From the NCBI GenBank assembly GCA_963829585.1, contig CAWHJD010000011.1, positions 1 to 64,000 on the forward strand: a stretch of 64,000 nt of DNA, read 5' to 3'. The notes under the pieces were generated by a model. That model was given only the letters and a program-made list of their open reading frames with translations, was not told the DNA's origin and made no database searches. Both the position numbers and the translations under genes were made by a program. The stretch comes from Sva-07 sp963829585. Its GTDB lineage: Bacteria > Actinomycetota > Acidimicrobiia > Acidimicrobiales > Ilumatobacteraceae. Below are positions 51,724-61,246 of this stretch, piece by piece; position 1 is the first letter of the stretch; each line of letters begins with the position of its first letter.

Positions 51724-52197
51724 ATGAGACGGAGTGCGGGGATCGTGCTGCACCGAACGACGCGCGGACGGCCGGAGGTGTTGCTCGGGCACATGGGTGG
51801 TCCGATCTGGGCGCCCAGGGATGCCGGCGCCTGGACGATCCCGAAAGGCGAATACGAGTTGGGCGAAGATCCGCTCGCCGCTGCGTGCCGTGAGTTCGAG
51901 GAGGAGATCGGATGCCCGGTGCCGTCCGCCGACTTCGTCGATCTCGGCGAGGTCCGACAGTCGGGCGGCAAGATCGTGCGGGCGTGGGCCGCCGAGGGAG
52001 ATCTCGATCCGGCGGCGGCCGTGAGCAACACCTTCGAGATGGAGTGGCCACCGAAATCGGGACACGTGCAGTCGTTCCCGGAGCTGGACCGGGTCGAGTG
52101 GTTCGACCTCGCTACTGCCGCGACCAGGATCATCGTCGCCCAACGCGCGTTCCTCGATCGCCTGGCGGCGCAACTCGGTGACACCCCCTCGTCATGA
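51724..52197 (+). CDS. NUDIX hydrolase
   Basis: A 157-residue NUDIX-fold protein. The NUDIX box is complete: G-x5-E-x7-REFEEEIG in GEYELGEDPLAAACREFEEE and following. AWTIPKGE precedes it. The substrate could be a diadenosine polyphosphate or damaged nucleotide; it is not defined. GTG 51721 is directly before ATG 51724 and either could be used; CAGACT lies 6 nt before the ATG. Confidence 0.9.
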   Translation: MRRSAGIVLHRTTRGRPEVLLGHMGGPIWAPRDAGAWTIPKGEYELGEDPLAAACREFEEEIGCPVPSADFVDLGEVRQSGGKIVRAWAAEGDLDPAAAVSNTFEMEWPPKSGHVQSFPELDRVEWFDLATAATRIIVAQRAFLDRLAAQLGDTPSS

Positions 52198-52205
52198 TCT
52201 GAGGT

Positions 52206-53588
52206 ATGGGTTCATGGGGGGTGTGCGAGCTCGACGACAGCGGTGAAGCACCGTCGGCGGTCGCCCGTCTCGATGCACTGCGGCTCCGGCTCGTCGAGTC
52301 GATCGACACCGAACCGGCCGGCGAACGCGCCGCGGGTGCCGTGCGGAGTGCCAACGCTGCGGTGACCGCGCTCGAGGACGTCGATCTGTCGCTCCTCGAT
52401 GCGGTGGAGATGCGGGCATGGCTCGTCGGGATCGAAGAGCTGCGTCGTTCGGTCGAGGCCGCTTCGATCGCGGCGGCCGGTGCGGTCGATCGGCACAACC
52501 CGTTCCGGCCACAGGGGTTCTTCTCCGCGAAGACGGTCGTCAAACACATGTGCAAGCTGTCCGGCCCCGAAGCCCACCGCCGGATACAAACCGCCCGCCT
52601 CCACCACACCCTGCCCGACTGGGCGCAAGCCGAGTCCGACGGCACCGTCGGTGTCGCCCAATGCGAGCTGATGGCACGCATCGCCGCCAACCCCCGCATC
52701 GCGTCCGCAGTGTTGGAACGTGACGCGCCGTCACTGCTGCACGACGCAGTCAACTGTTCATTCGACGAGTTCGAACGCCGAGCCCGCACCTGGGAAGCCC
52801 TCGCCGATCCCGACGGCGACCTCGCCAAGAACGAACGACACAAGGCCGAACGCAACTTCGGTCTCCGACCTCGCCCCGACGGCGGGTGGACCCTCACCGG
52901 CAACCTGCCCGAACTCGCCGGCACCGAATTCATGGAGATCTTCTCCTGGTTCCTCGAAGCCGAATGGCAAACCGACTGGGCCGACGCCCGCCACCGCCTC
53001 GGCGACACCGCAACCACGAAGGACCTGCAACGAACCCAAGACCAACGCCACGCCGACGCCCTGCTCGCCATGGCCCGCGCCGCCGCCTCCACCCCACCCG
53101 GATCCCGGCCACCCCGACCCACCACCAATGTGCTCATCGACCAGGAGACACTCGAAGCGCACCTGCGCGGCGAAACCCCCGACCCGCGCCGCTACCGCGA
53201 CGTCGTCATCCGCACCCACACCGGCCGACGCCTGCACCCCGACGACGCCATCAACGCCGCCCTCATCGGCCACATCCGCCGCGTCATCTACGACGCCTCC
53301 GGCACCATCATCGACCTCGGCCGCAGATCACGACTCTTCCGCGGCGCCGCCCGCGAGGCCGTCATGCTCTTGACCACCACCTGCATCTGGATCGGCTGCG
53401 ACCGACCCACCGCCTGGTGCGACGCCGACCACTCACTCGGATGGAAAGCACACGGCAACACCGTCCCCAGAAACGGACAACCCCTCTGCCAAGCCCACAA
53501 CCACCTCAAAGAACACGGCTACCACGTCCACCGCGACAACCACGGCAACTGGCACATCACCGACCCCCACGGCAACGAAATCAACTGA
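52206..53588 (+). CDS. DUF222/HNH endonuclease-like protein (13E12 type)
   Basis: A 460-residue protein with the DUF222 domain over roughly residues 30-330 and an HNH nuclease motif at the end: CIWIGCDRPTAWCDADHSLG and PLCQAHNHLKEHGYHVHRDN hold the Cys/His metal ligands. The family includes the multicopy 13E12 elements of mycobacteria. Codon usage differs from its neighbours, with far more C-ending codons and CAC/ACC tracts from residue 130 on, which suggests transfer. Its 3' 70 bases overlap the end of the convergent AtuA-like gene. Confidence 0.88.
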   Translation: MGSWGVCELDDSGEAPSAVARLDALRLRLVESIDTEPAGERAAGAVRSANAAVTALEDVDLSLLDAVEMRAWLVGIEELRRSVEAASIAAAGAVDRHNPFRPQGFFSAKTVVKHMCKLSGPEAHRRIQTARLHHTLPDWAQAESDGTVGVAQCELMARIAANPRIASAVLERDAPSLLHDAVNCSFDEFERRARTWEALADPDGDLAKNERHKAERNFGLRPRPDGGWTLTGNLPELAGTEFMEIFSWFLEAEWQTDWADARHRLGDTATTKDLQRTQDQRHADALLAMARAAASTPPGSRPPRPTTNVLIDQETLEAHLRGETPDPRRYRDVVIRTHTGRRLHPDDAINAALIGHIRRVIYDASGTIIDLGRRSRLFRGAAREAVMLLTTTCIWIGCDRPTAWCDADHSLGWKAHGNTVPRNGQPLCQAHNHLKEHGYHVHRDNHGNWHITDPHGNEIN

Positions 53589-55374
53589 CGACCGACGGAC
53601 GGCACCGAGACCACACGTGCCCGCAACCACTCGCCGAGCGCCTTCGCCTGCGCGTCCTGGCGTGTGGAGGCGGCAACACCTTCCTGCAGGAGGCCGCGGA
53701 TCACGAAGTTGAGTGCCCGCAGCTCGGGATAGCGGTACCGGTCGATGGCCAGGTCGGCAGTCTCGGGCAGCAGATCCCGGATCCGCTCGACGGTCAGTTC
53801 GTTGTCGAGCCACGCCCAGCCCGCATCGGAGCGCGCGTACACGCCGAGGTTCGCGTCGCCACCCTTGTCGCCCGACCGAGCGCCGGCGAACGCACCGATC
53901 GGAACTTCGACGAGTTCACCGACGGGACCCGGGCCCGGTTCGGCCACGTCCACCTCGATCGGATCGCCCGTCGGCGCGACCGACTCGATCTGCGTGGTGC
54001 GGCCGTTCATGTGGACGTACTGCGGAACGAGATCGCTCGGCACCGTGGCCGGTCGGTACACGCCGAAGGGCGACGCAGCACCCGGCCCACCGCTGAGCCC
54101 GTACATGCCGGGGATCCCCGCGAGTGCCGTGTGCACCATCGCATCGGCGAAGGCCCGGCCGACCTTGCGTTCGTCGGGATCCTTCACCGTCACCCGCCAG
54201 AGCGCCGTTGCCTCTTCCTGGGTCGCAGGATCCGGCTTGCTCGTGTGGATGATCCTGCTCTCGATCGACGCGAAGTCGTCGGGGCCGTACGGGCACGCGT
54301 CCCAGAACGTGGCCTGGGCGAAATCGGCCTTCGCATCGACGTCGAGACCCGTGAGCGCCACCGTGAACGAGTTGCGGTAACCGCCCAGCTCGTTCATCGC
54401 CACCTTGAGCGTCGACGGAGGAGCCTGGCCACGCACGCCCGACACGCGAACCCGATCACGCTCGACCTGCTCCACCTCGATCGTGTCGAAGCGGGCAGTC
54501 ACGTCGGGGCCGAGGTACTCGGGACCGCCGATCTCGTACAGCAACTGCGACGTGACCGTCTCGACGTTGACCACCCCACCGGTGCCGTCGTGCTTGCCGA
54601 TCACGCACGAGCCGTCCGCCGCGACCTCCGCCCACGGGAACCCGAACCGTGCCCGGCCGCCCACCTCGTTGCGACCCTCGATCTCGTGGAAGAACGAGTA
54701 GTTGCCGCCCGTCGCCTGCGCGCTGCACTCGATGATGTGACCGGCCACGACACCGCCGGCCAACTGGTCGAAATCGTCGCGCTGCCAGCCGTGGTGCCAA
54801 GCGGCAGGCCCGCATGTGACTGCGGCGTCGGTGACGCGCCCGGTGATGACGATGTCGGCACCCTTCGCCAGGGCGTCGACGATGCCGAAGCAGCCGAGGT
54901 AGGCGTTCGCCGTCAGGAATCTCGTCGGATCGCCGAGCTCGCCACTCCCGGCGAAGTCCCGGCGAACGGCTGCAGTGCCCCCGACCCGGCGAGCTCGGTG
55001 ACGCGCCCCATGAGGTCGTCGCCATCGATGTAGGCAATCGTCGGCGCCAGGCCGAGACGGTCGGCGACCTCGGCGACCGCGTCGGCGCAACCGCCGGGAT
55101 CGAGCCCGCCGGCGTTCGACACGACCTTGATCCCCTGGTCGAGGCAGGTGCCCATCACCTGCTCCATCTGCGAGACGAACGTGCGGGCGTAACCACCGCC
55201 CGGATGCTTCGCCCTGATCCTGCTGAGGATCAGCATCGTCAGCTCGGCCAACCAGTCGCCGGTGAGGACATCGATCGGACCACCTTCGACCATCTCGAGT
55301 GCACCGCTCGGTCGATCGCCGAAGAATCCGGAACAGTTGGCGATCCGGATCGGTGCGCCGGGAGAAGCGGTCAC
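53519..55374 (-). pseudogene. AtuA-like (DUF1446) protein, frameshifted
   Basis: The first frame (GTG 55374 to about 54947) gives RIANCSGFFGDRPSGALEMV, VSNAGGLDPGGCADAV and IAYIDGDDLMGRVTEL, the AtuA/DUF1446 N-terminal domain. At CCC 54947-54949 the frame breaks; adding one C restores SGELGDPTRFLTANAYLGCF, joining the long second frame (VITGRVTDAAVTCGPAAWHH, VRIS-like beta part, ARSGDKGGDANLGVYARSDA). The C-terminus reads 23 codons into the HNH gene on the other strand, so the native stop may be lost. AtuA acts in acyclic terpene utilisation with acyl-CoA carboxylases; the carboxylase genes are directly upstream. Confidence 0.8.
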
Positions 55375-57452
55375 GATGCACCACCCTCCGAATGCTCGAG
55401 GGCGACGAGGAGCTCGCCCGTGTCGACCCGATCACCGACGGCGAAGCGCACCTCGGTCACCGTCGCGTCACCCGCCGCGATGATCTTGTGTTCCATCTTC
55501 ATCGCCTCCACCACCATGAGGAGCTGGCCGTCGACCACGGAATCTCCGACGGCGACGTGCACCGCGATCACGGTTCCCGGAAGTGGGCTGATCGGTCCAC
55601 CGGTGGCCGACTCGGCGTCGTGGAGCAGGAACCTGGGTGTTCGGGTGAGCGTGAGCGCACCCGCCGAACTCCGCACGTGAACGGTCACCGCCCCGATTCC
55701 GTCGTCGTCGAGGCCGTGCGTCGGCCGGATGACCTCGGTGTGCACCACCTGACGGCGACCGTCGACCTCCACGGTCTGGTGACCGCCGGCCCGATCGAGC
55801 AGGCGGACGTGGAGCTCTGGACGATCATCCGCGCTCAACGCTCCCGATTCGTCGGGTTCGGGCCACGGCCCGAGTCGAACGCTCGCCGCACGGAGCGTCT
55901 GCCCACCCGTGGTCCACGACTGCGCCATGGTGTACTCGACGTGCAGGTGCTCGCCGGTCGCCTCGCGCCACACCTGGCGCTGGCCCTGCGTACGAAGGTT
56001 GCGCCAGCCCGACGGGGCGAACGACGTTGCCCGGTCGTTCGAGCGATGGTCGAACTCCAGCGCGAAGACGGCACCGAGCAGCAGTGCCACACGGTCGTCG
56101 CCGCTCGGGCCGACCGCAGCGAGCACCTCGGGGTGTTCGTCGAGGTAGGCCGTGGGCGTGTCGGCGGCGAGATAGTCGGGCTCGCGCAGGATCGCGACGA
56201 GTGAGTCGACGTTCGTACGGATCCCGGTGATCTGCGACGCCGCCAGCGCCCGGGCCAGCCGTCGCGCCGCTTCGGAGCGGGTCGGCGCATGGGCGATCAC
56301 CTTGGCGACGAGCGAGTCGTAGTCGGACGAGATCTCCGACCCGGCCCGCACACCGGTGTCGACGCGAACACCGTCGCCCACCACGAAGCGGTCGATCCGA
56401 CCCGTCGACGGCATCCACCCTGCGGCCGGATCCTCTGCGACCACTCGCACCTCGATGGCGTGACCGTCGGCGCGGACGTCGTCCTGCGTGATCGGCAGCA
56501 CTTCGCCTGCGGCCACACGCAGCTGCAGCTCGACCAGGTCGAGACCGGTCACCGCCTCGGTGACCGGATGCTCCACCTGGAGACGGGTGTTCACCTCGAG
56601 GAACGTGATCGTGGACACGGATCCGGTGGTACCGACCATGAACTCCACGGTGCCCGCGCCCTCGTAGCCGACGTGGCGGGCCAGCGCGACCGCACCTTCG
56701 CACAACGCCGTTCGGATCTCGGGCGTGATACCGGCTGACGGCGACTCCTCGACGACCTTCTGGTTCCGCCGTTGGATCGAGCACTCACGTTCACCCAGGT
56801 GCACGACGTTGCCGTGGCGGTCGCCGATGATCTGGACTTCGACGTGGCGACCTCGTTCGAGGTACGGCTCGATGAACACCGTTCCGTCGCCGAACGCCGA
56901 CAGCGCCTCGCGGGAGGCCGCAGCAACGGCATCGTCGAGCTCGTCTGCCGAGCGCACCACACGCATGCCCCGCCCGCCGCCACCGGCGGCTGCCTTCACG
57001 AGCGCCGGGTAGACGACATCACCGTCGATGCGACCGTCGACCACTTCGATCATCGACGTGGTCGGCACGCCCGCTTCGAGCGCAGCGCGCTTTGCCGCCA
57101 CCTTGTCGCCGAGCAGCGTCACCTGTTCGGGCGTGGGGCCGACCCAGACCAGGCCGGCGTCGATCACGGCCTGCGCGAACGCCGCGTTCTCGGCGAGGAA
57201 GCCGTAACCGGGATGAATCGCGTCGGCACCGGTCGCCAGCGCCGCTGCGATCACGGCGTCACCGCGGAGATATGTCTCGGCCGGCGTCGCACCACCCAGG
57301 GCGATCGCGACATCGACCGAATCGACGTGCAGCGCGTTCCGGTCGGGCTCGGAGTACACGCCGACGGTGTCGAGACCGAGTCGATGGGCCGTACGCGCGA
57401 TGCGCACGGCGATCTCGCCGCGGTTGGCGATGAGGAGGCGGGTGATCTGCAT
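55371..57452 (-). CDS. Acyl-CoA carboxylase alpha subunit (biotin carboxylase + BCCP)
   Basis: A 693-residue biotin-dependent subunit. The N-terminal part is a full biotin carboxylase (LLIANRGEIAVRIARTAHRL, HPGYGFLAENAAFA, ATP-grasp loop KAAAGGGGRGMRVVR, EVNTRLQVEHPVTEAVTGLD). A linker domain of about 130 residues follows, then a C-terminal biotinyl domain with VVEAMKMEHKI. It starts at ATG 57452 inside the stop of the carboxyltransferase gene (TGATG) and ends overlapping the AtuA-like gene (GTGA). It belongs to the propionyl/methylcrotonyl/geranyl-CoA carboxylase group; the acyl-CoA is not settled. Confidence 0.94.
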   Translation of the reverse strand: MQITRLLIANRGEIAVRIARTAHRLGLDTVGVYSEPDRNALHVDSVDVAIALGGATPAETYLRGDAVIAAALATGADAIHPGYGFLAENAAFAQAVIDAGLVWVGPTPEQVTLLGDKVAAKRAALEAGVPTTSMIEVVDGRIDGDVVYPALVKAAAGGGGRGMRVVRSADELDDAVAAASREALSAFGDGTVFIEPYLERGRHVEVQIIGDRHGNVVHLGERECSIQRRNQKVVEESPSAGITPEIRTALCEGAVALARHVGYEGAGTVEFMVGTTGSVSTITFLEVNTRLQVEHPVTEAVTGLDLVELQLRVAAGEVLPITQDDVRADGHAIEVRVVAEDPAAGWMPSTGRIDRFVVGDGVRVDTGVRAGSEISSDYDSLVAKVIAHAPTRSEAARRLARALAASQITGIRTNVDSLVAILREPDYLAADTPTAYLDEHPEVLAAVGPSGDDRVALLLGAVFALEFDHRSNDRATSFAPSGWRNLRTQGQRQVWREATGEHLHVEYTMAQSWTTGGQTLRAASVRLGPWPEPDESGALSADDRPELHVRLLDRAGGHQTVEVDGRRQVVHTEVIRPTHGLDDDGIGAVTVHVRSSAGALTLTRTPRFLLHDAESATGGPISPLPGTVIAVHVAVGDSVVDGQLLMVVEAMKMEHKIIAAGDATVTEVRFAVGDRVDTGELLVALEHSEGGAS

Positions 57453-59056
57453 CAGTGTCTCCACACGCCGTACTCGGTGGCGCCCTGCACCACGTTGCTG
57501 TGTACGGCCGACAACGCCATGCCCATCACGGTGCGCGAGTCGGCCGGATGGATGATCCCGTCGTCCCACAGCCGGCCCGTCGAGTAGAGCGCCGTCGACT
57601 CGTGCTCGATCTGCGCCTCCAGCCCGGCGGTCTGCGCAGCCAGCGCGTCCTCGTCGATCTCGATCCCCCGGCCCGCAGCGGCGTTGCGGGCCACGATCTC
57701 CATCACCCCCGCCAACTGTTTGGGTCCCATCACTGCGACACGGTGGTTCGGCCAACTGAAGATGAACCGCGGGTTGTACGCCTTGCCCGCCATGCCGTAG
57801 TTGCCCGCGCCGTAGCTCGCGCCGACCATCAGGTTGAAGTGGGGCACCGTCGAGTTCGACACGGCGTTGATCAGCTTGGCGCCGTTGCGGATGATGCCGC
57901 CCTGCTCGGCCTTGGAACCGACCATGAACCCCGTGATGTTGTGCAGGAACGCCAGCGGGATGTCGCGCTTGTTGCACAGTTGGATGAACTGCGCCGCCTT
58001 CGACGCCTCCTCCGAGAACAGGATCCCGTTGTTGCCGAGAATGCCGACGGGGAAGCCGTGGATCGACCCCCAGCCACACACGATCTTGTCGCCGTAGAGC
58101 GGCTTGAACTCCTCGAAGCGGCTGCCGTCGAGGAGTCGTGCCAGGACCTCACGGATGTCGAACGGGATGCGCACGTCGGCCGACGCGCAACCGAGCAGTT
58201 CGGCCGGGTCGTAGAGCGGTGGATCGTCGGGCTCGGTGGCTCCCGGGCCGAGCTTCGTCCACCGCAGATGGCGCACGATGCTGCGCGTGATGCGAATCGC
58301 GTCCATCTCGTCGACGGCGAGGTAGTCGGAGAGCCCGCTCGTCCGCGAGTGCATCTCCGCCCCGCCGAGCGTCTCCTCGTCGACGATCTCGTCGATCGCC
58401 ATCTTCACGAGTGGCGGCCCGCCGAGGTAGGCGGTGCCCCTGCCCTTGACGAAGACCGTGTAGTCGCTCATGCCGGGCGTGTACGCGCCACCGGCGGTGT
58501 TGGGTCCGAACGCCATCGTGATCGACGGGATTCCGAGCTTGGACAGCTGCGTGAGGTCCTTGAAGCTGGCCCCACCCTGGATGAACAGATCGGCCTGCCG
58601 TGGCAGGTCGGCGCCCGCGGACTCGTTGAGGATGATCACGGGCAGCCGGTTCTCGCGGGCGATCTCGTGGAATCGTGACCCCTTCTTCCAGGTGGTGGGG
58701 TTCCCGGAACCACCGCGATACGTCATGTCGGATCCGGAGATCGCGCACTCCACGCCCTCGACGATGCCGATGCCCGTACAACTGCCGACACCGACGGGAT
58801 CCTGGGTTCCCCACCCGGCGAGCGGGCTCAGTTCGAGGAACGGGGTGTCGGGATCGACGAGCGCCTCGATCCGTTCACGGACGAGCATCTTCCCGCGGGT
58901 GCGGTGACGGTCGACGTAACGCTGGCCGCCGATCGTCGGCACCGACGCGAGTTCGCCGGCGACCCCGTCCCAGAGCCGCTGCATTTCGGTGAGGTTGGCC
59001 CGGTAGTCGTCGGACTTCGTGTCGAGTCGACTGCGGATGACGGTGCCGATGGTCAC
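57452..59056 (-). CDS. Acyl-CoA carboxylase beta subunit (carboxyltransferase)
   Basis: A 534-residue carboxyltransferase. It has RGKMLVRERIEALVDPDTPF, VGVGSCTGIGIVEGVECAIS, AGADLPRQADLFIQGGASFK, FGPNTAGGAYTPGMSDYTVF, GGAEMHSRTSGLSDYLAVDE, and PNHRVAVMGPKQLAGVMEIV, consistent with the methylcrotonyl/geranyl-CoA branch rather than acetyl-CoA. It heads the three-gene operon. The -10-like TACGGT lies 14 nt before the ATG, so this transcript may have a short leader. Confidence 0.94.
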   Translation of the reverse strand: MTIGTVIRSRLDTKSDDYRANLTEMQRLWDGVAGELASVPTIGGQRYVDRHRTRGKMLVRERIEALVDPDTPFLELSPLAGWGTQDPVGVGSCTGIGIVEGVECAISGSDMTYRGGSGNPTTWKKGSRFHEIARENRLPVIILNESAGADLPRQADLFIQGGASFKDLTQLSKLGIPSITMAFGPNTAGGAYTPGMSDYTVFVKGRGTAYLGGPPLVKMAIDEIVDEETLGGAEMHSRTSGLSDYLAVDEMDAIRITRSIVRHLRWTKLGPGATEPDDPPLYDPAELLGCASADVRIPFDIREVLARLLDGSRFEEFKPLYGDKIVCGWGSIHGFPVGILGNNGILFSEEASKAAQFIQLCNKRDIPLAFLHNITGFMVGSKAEQGGIIRNGAKLINAVSNSTVPHFNLMVGASYGAGNYGMAGKAYNPRFIFSWPNHRVAVMGPKQLAGVMEIVARNAAAGRGIEIDEDALAAQTAGLEAQIEHESTALYSTGRLWDDGIIHPADSRTVMGMALSAVHSNVVQGATEYGVWRH

Positions 59057-59133
59057 GATCGATCACCGTAGTGGAGCCGGGCACCGGGGCTCCGAGCCGC
59101 AACTCGCGGCGGCGATCGGGTACACCTGGCGCG

Positions 59134-59925
59134 ATGGATGTTGCAGACGTACTCGCCGACCTGGTGGCCGAACAGCGCAGCCTCGACGACGTGGTGACGT
59201 CGTTGACGCCCGAGCAGTGGCGGCTCCCCACCCCCAGCCCCGGCTGGAACGTCGCCGACCAGATCGGTCATCTCACCTACTTCGACGGCATGGCCGCGCT
59301 GGCGATCGTCGATCCCGACGGTTTCACGAATCAGATGAAGACGCTGCTCGGCTCCGGCACCACCGGCGAGTCGGCCGACGACATGACGCTCGGCCGCTTC
59401 CGCGCGCTGGCGCCGGACGGTCTCCTGGACGCTTGGCGTTCGAATCGCGAGGAGCTCGCATCGGCTGCGGCCACGCTGACCAACGACAGCCGGGTCGCGT
59501 GGTACGGGCCCTCGATGGGATCGAAGTCGTTCCTCACCGCCCGCCTGATGGAGGCATGGGCCCACGGGCAGGACATCGTCGACGCGATCGGGGCGACTCG
59601 GGAGCCGACCGACCGCCTGCGCCACATCGCGCAGTTGGGCTTCATCACCCGCGGCTGGACCTACGTCAACCGCGGGCTCGACGTACCGTCGACCCCGGTC
59701 CGCGTGGCGCTGACCTCACCGTCGGGCGACACGTGGAGCTTCGGGCCCGACGATGCCGCGGAGTCCGTGACCGGCCCGGCGCTCGACTTCTGTCTCGTCA
59801 CCACGCAGCGACGCCACGTCGACGACACCGACCTCGTGGTGACCGGCGCCTCCGCTCGCGACTGGATGGAGAAGGCCCAACTCTTCGCCGGCCCACCATC
59901 CGACGGCCCCCCGCCCCGCCGCTGA
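59134..59925 (+). CDS. DinB/mycothiol-dependent maleylpyruvate isomerase-like protein (TIGR03084)
   Basis: A 263-residue actinobacterial protein: DVLADLVAEQRSLDDVVTSL, PTPSPGWNVADQIGHLTYFD with the metal-ligand His, and MEAWAHGQDIVDAIG with the second His, typical of the TIGR03084/MDMPI N-terminal domain, which binds a metal and mycothiol. The C-terminal part (VRVALTSPSGDTWSFGPDDA) is the beta-rich wHTH/SCP-like tail. The low-complexity C-terminus (GPPSDGPPPRR) ends just before the palindromic element at 59953. Confidence 0.88.
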   Translation: MDVADVLADLVAEQRSLDDVVTSLTPEQWRLPTPSPGWNVADQIGHLTYFDGMAALAIVDPDGFTNQMKTLLGSGTTGESADDMTLGRFRALAPDGLLDAWRSNREELASAAATLTNDSRVAWYGPSMGSKSFLTARLMEAWAHGQDIVDAIGATREPTDRLRHIAQLGFITRGWTYVNRGLDVPSTPVRVALTSPSGDTWSFGPDDAAESVTGPALDFCLVTTQRRHVDDTDLVVTGASARDWMEKAQLFAGPPSDGPPPRR

Positions 59926-59952
59926 CCCAGCCCCCACTCCCAGCTCCCACTC

Positions 59953-60005
59953 CCGAAATTCTCCTGCGGGTGCGCGCTGAGCGCGCACCTCCAGGAGAAT
60001 TTCGG
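59953..60005. repeat. Palindromic element, complete copy (53 nt)
   Basis: Outer arms CCGAAATTCTCCTG and CAGGAGAATTTCGG are perfect 14-bp complements; the inner part GTGCGCGCT-G-AGCGCGCAC adds a 9-bp stem. The second, decayed copy is at 21685-21735. It lies between two same-strand genes and could end transcription or shape mRNA. Confidence 0.88.
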
Positions 60006-60020
60006 CGGTGGGCGTCCCAG

Positions 60021-60026
60021 TAGGGT
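60021..60026 (+). promoter_or_regulatory. -10 box, epoxide hydrolase gene
   Basis: TAGGGT, 6 nt before ATG 60033, 15 bases after the palindromic element. Confidence 0.45.
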
Positions 60027-60032
60027 CGGCGG

Positions 60033-61170
60033 ATGGAGCCTTTCACGATCGATGTTGCCGATGCCGTGCTCGACGACCTGCAGGCCAGGCTGCGGAACAC
60101 CCGCTGGCCCGAGCGCGAACTGGTCGACGACTGGTCACAGGGCACACCGCTCGCATACGTCCGAGACGTGTGTGAGTACTGGGCGCGAGGGGTACGACTG
60201 GCGAGCCCGCGAGGCACGGCTGAACCGGTTCGACCAGTTCACCACGCCTGTCGACGGGCTGAGCGACCCCGGTCTGCACTTCGTCCACGTGCGCTCACCC
60301 CACGCCGATGCGATGCCGCTGCTGATCACACACGGTTGGCCCGGCTCGATCGTCGAGTTCCACAAGGTGATCGAGCCCCTCACGGATCCCACGCGGCACG
60401 GCGGCGACGCTGCCGATGCATTCCACGTCGTCGCACCGTCGCTGCCGGGTTTCGGGTTCTCCGGCAAGCCGCTCGACACCGGGTGGGGCGTCGAGAAGAT
60501 CGGCGCCGCGTTCGCGCAGCTCATGGCCGACCTGGGCTACGACCGCTACGTGGCACAGGGCGGCGACTGGGGCTCGGCCGTGACGACCGCGATCGGCGGC
60601 AACGACGTGGACCACTGCGCTGCCGTGCACGTCACGCTCGCCATGGGTGCGCGACCGAAGCTCGACGGCGCGCCGACGCCCGAGGAGCAACGGGCAATCG
60701 ACGCGCTGACCTACTACCAGGAGTGGGATTCGGGCTACTCGAAGCAGCAGGCCACCCGGCCCCAATCCGTCGGCTACGGGCTCGTCGACTCGCCGGCGGC
60801 TCAGGCCGCCTGGATCCTCGAGAAGTTCTGGGCCTGGACCGACTGCGACGGCCACCCCGAGAACGTGCTGACACGCGACGAACTGCTCGACAACATCATG
60901 CTGTACTGGATCAACGCCAACGGCGCATCGTCGGCGCGCATCTACTGGGAGAGCTTCGGGCGCGGCCCTCGAGCCAAGACCGTCACGATCCCGTCGGGAT
61001 TCACGGTGTATCCGAAGGAGGTCGTGCCGCCCGTGCGAGCGTGGGTCGAAGAGTCGTTCACCGACATCCGGCACTGGCACGAGCAGCCCAAGGGCGGCCA
61101 CTTCGCGGCGTTCGAGGTACCCGAGCTGTACGTCGACGACATCCGCCGCTGCTTCGCCCAGTTCCGCTGA
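60033..61170 (+). pseudogene. Epoxide hydrolase family (EHN-type), frameshifted
   Basis: The first frame starts MEPFTIDVADAVLDDLQARL and NTRWPERELVDDWSQGTPLA, the epoxide hydrolase N-terminal domain. At GGGG 60189-60192 one extra G breaks it; without it the protein continues GYDWRAREARLNRFDQFTTP into the next frame, LLITHGWPGSIVEF (oxyanion HGWPG), the nucleophile Asp in AQGGDWGSAVTTAIG, and the C-terminal HFAAFEVPELYVDDIRRCFA with the catalytic His. The repaired protein is about 378 residues and looks complete, so an error is plausible. Confidence 0.85.
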
Positions 61171-61189
61171 TGCCGGCGGGAGCGCGGTA

Positions 61190-61209
61190 ACTTGACCCGC
61201 GGGTCAAGT
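61190..61209. promoter_or_regulatory. 20-bp perfect palindrome, candidate operator
   Basis: ACTTGACCCGCGGGTCAAGT is fully self-complementary. It sits 37 bases before the MFS gene start and 20 bases after the epoxide hydrolase stop, the size and symmetry of a TetR-type operator. No regulator gene is adjacent. Confidence 0.6.
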
Positions 61210-61246
61210 ACCCGACCCGAGCCGCCCCCATGACCGCACCCGCCCC

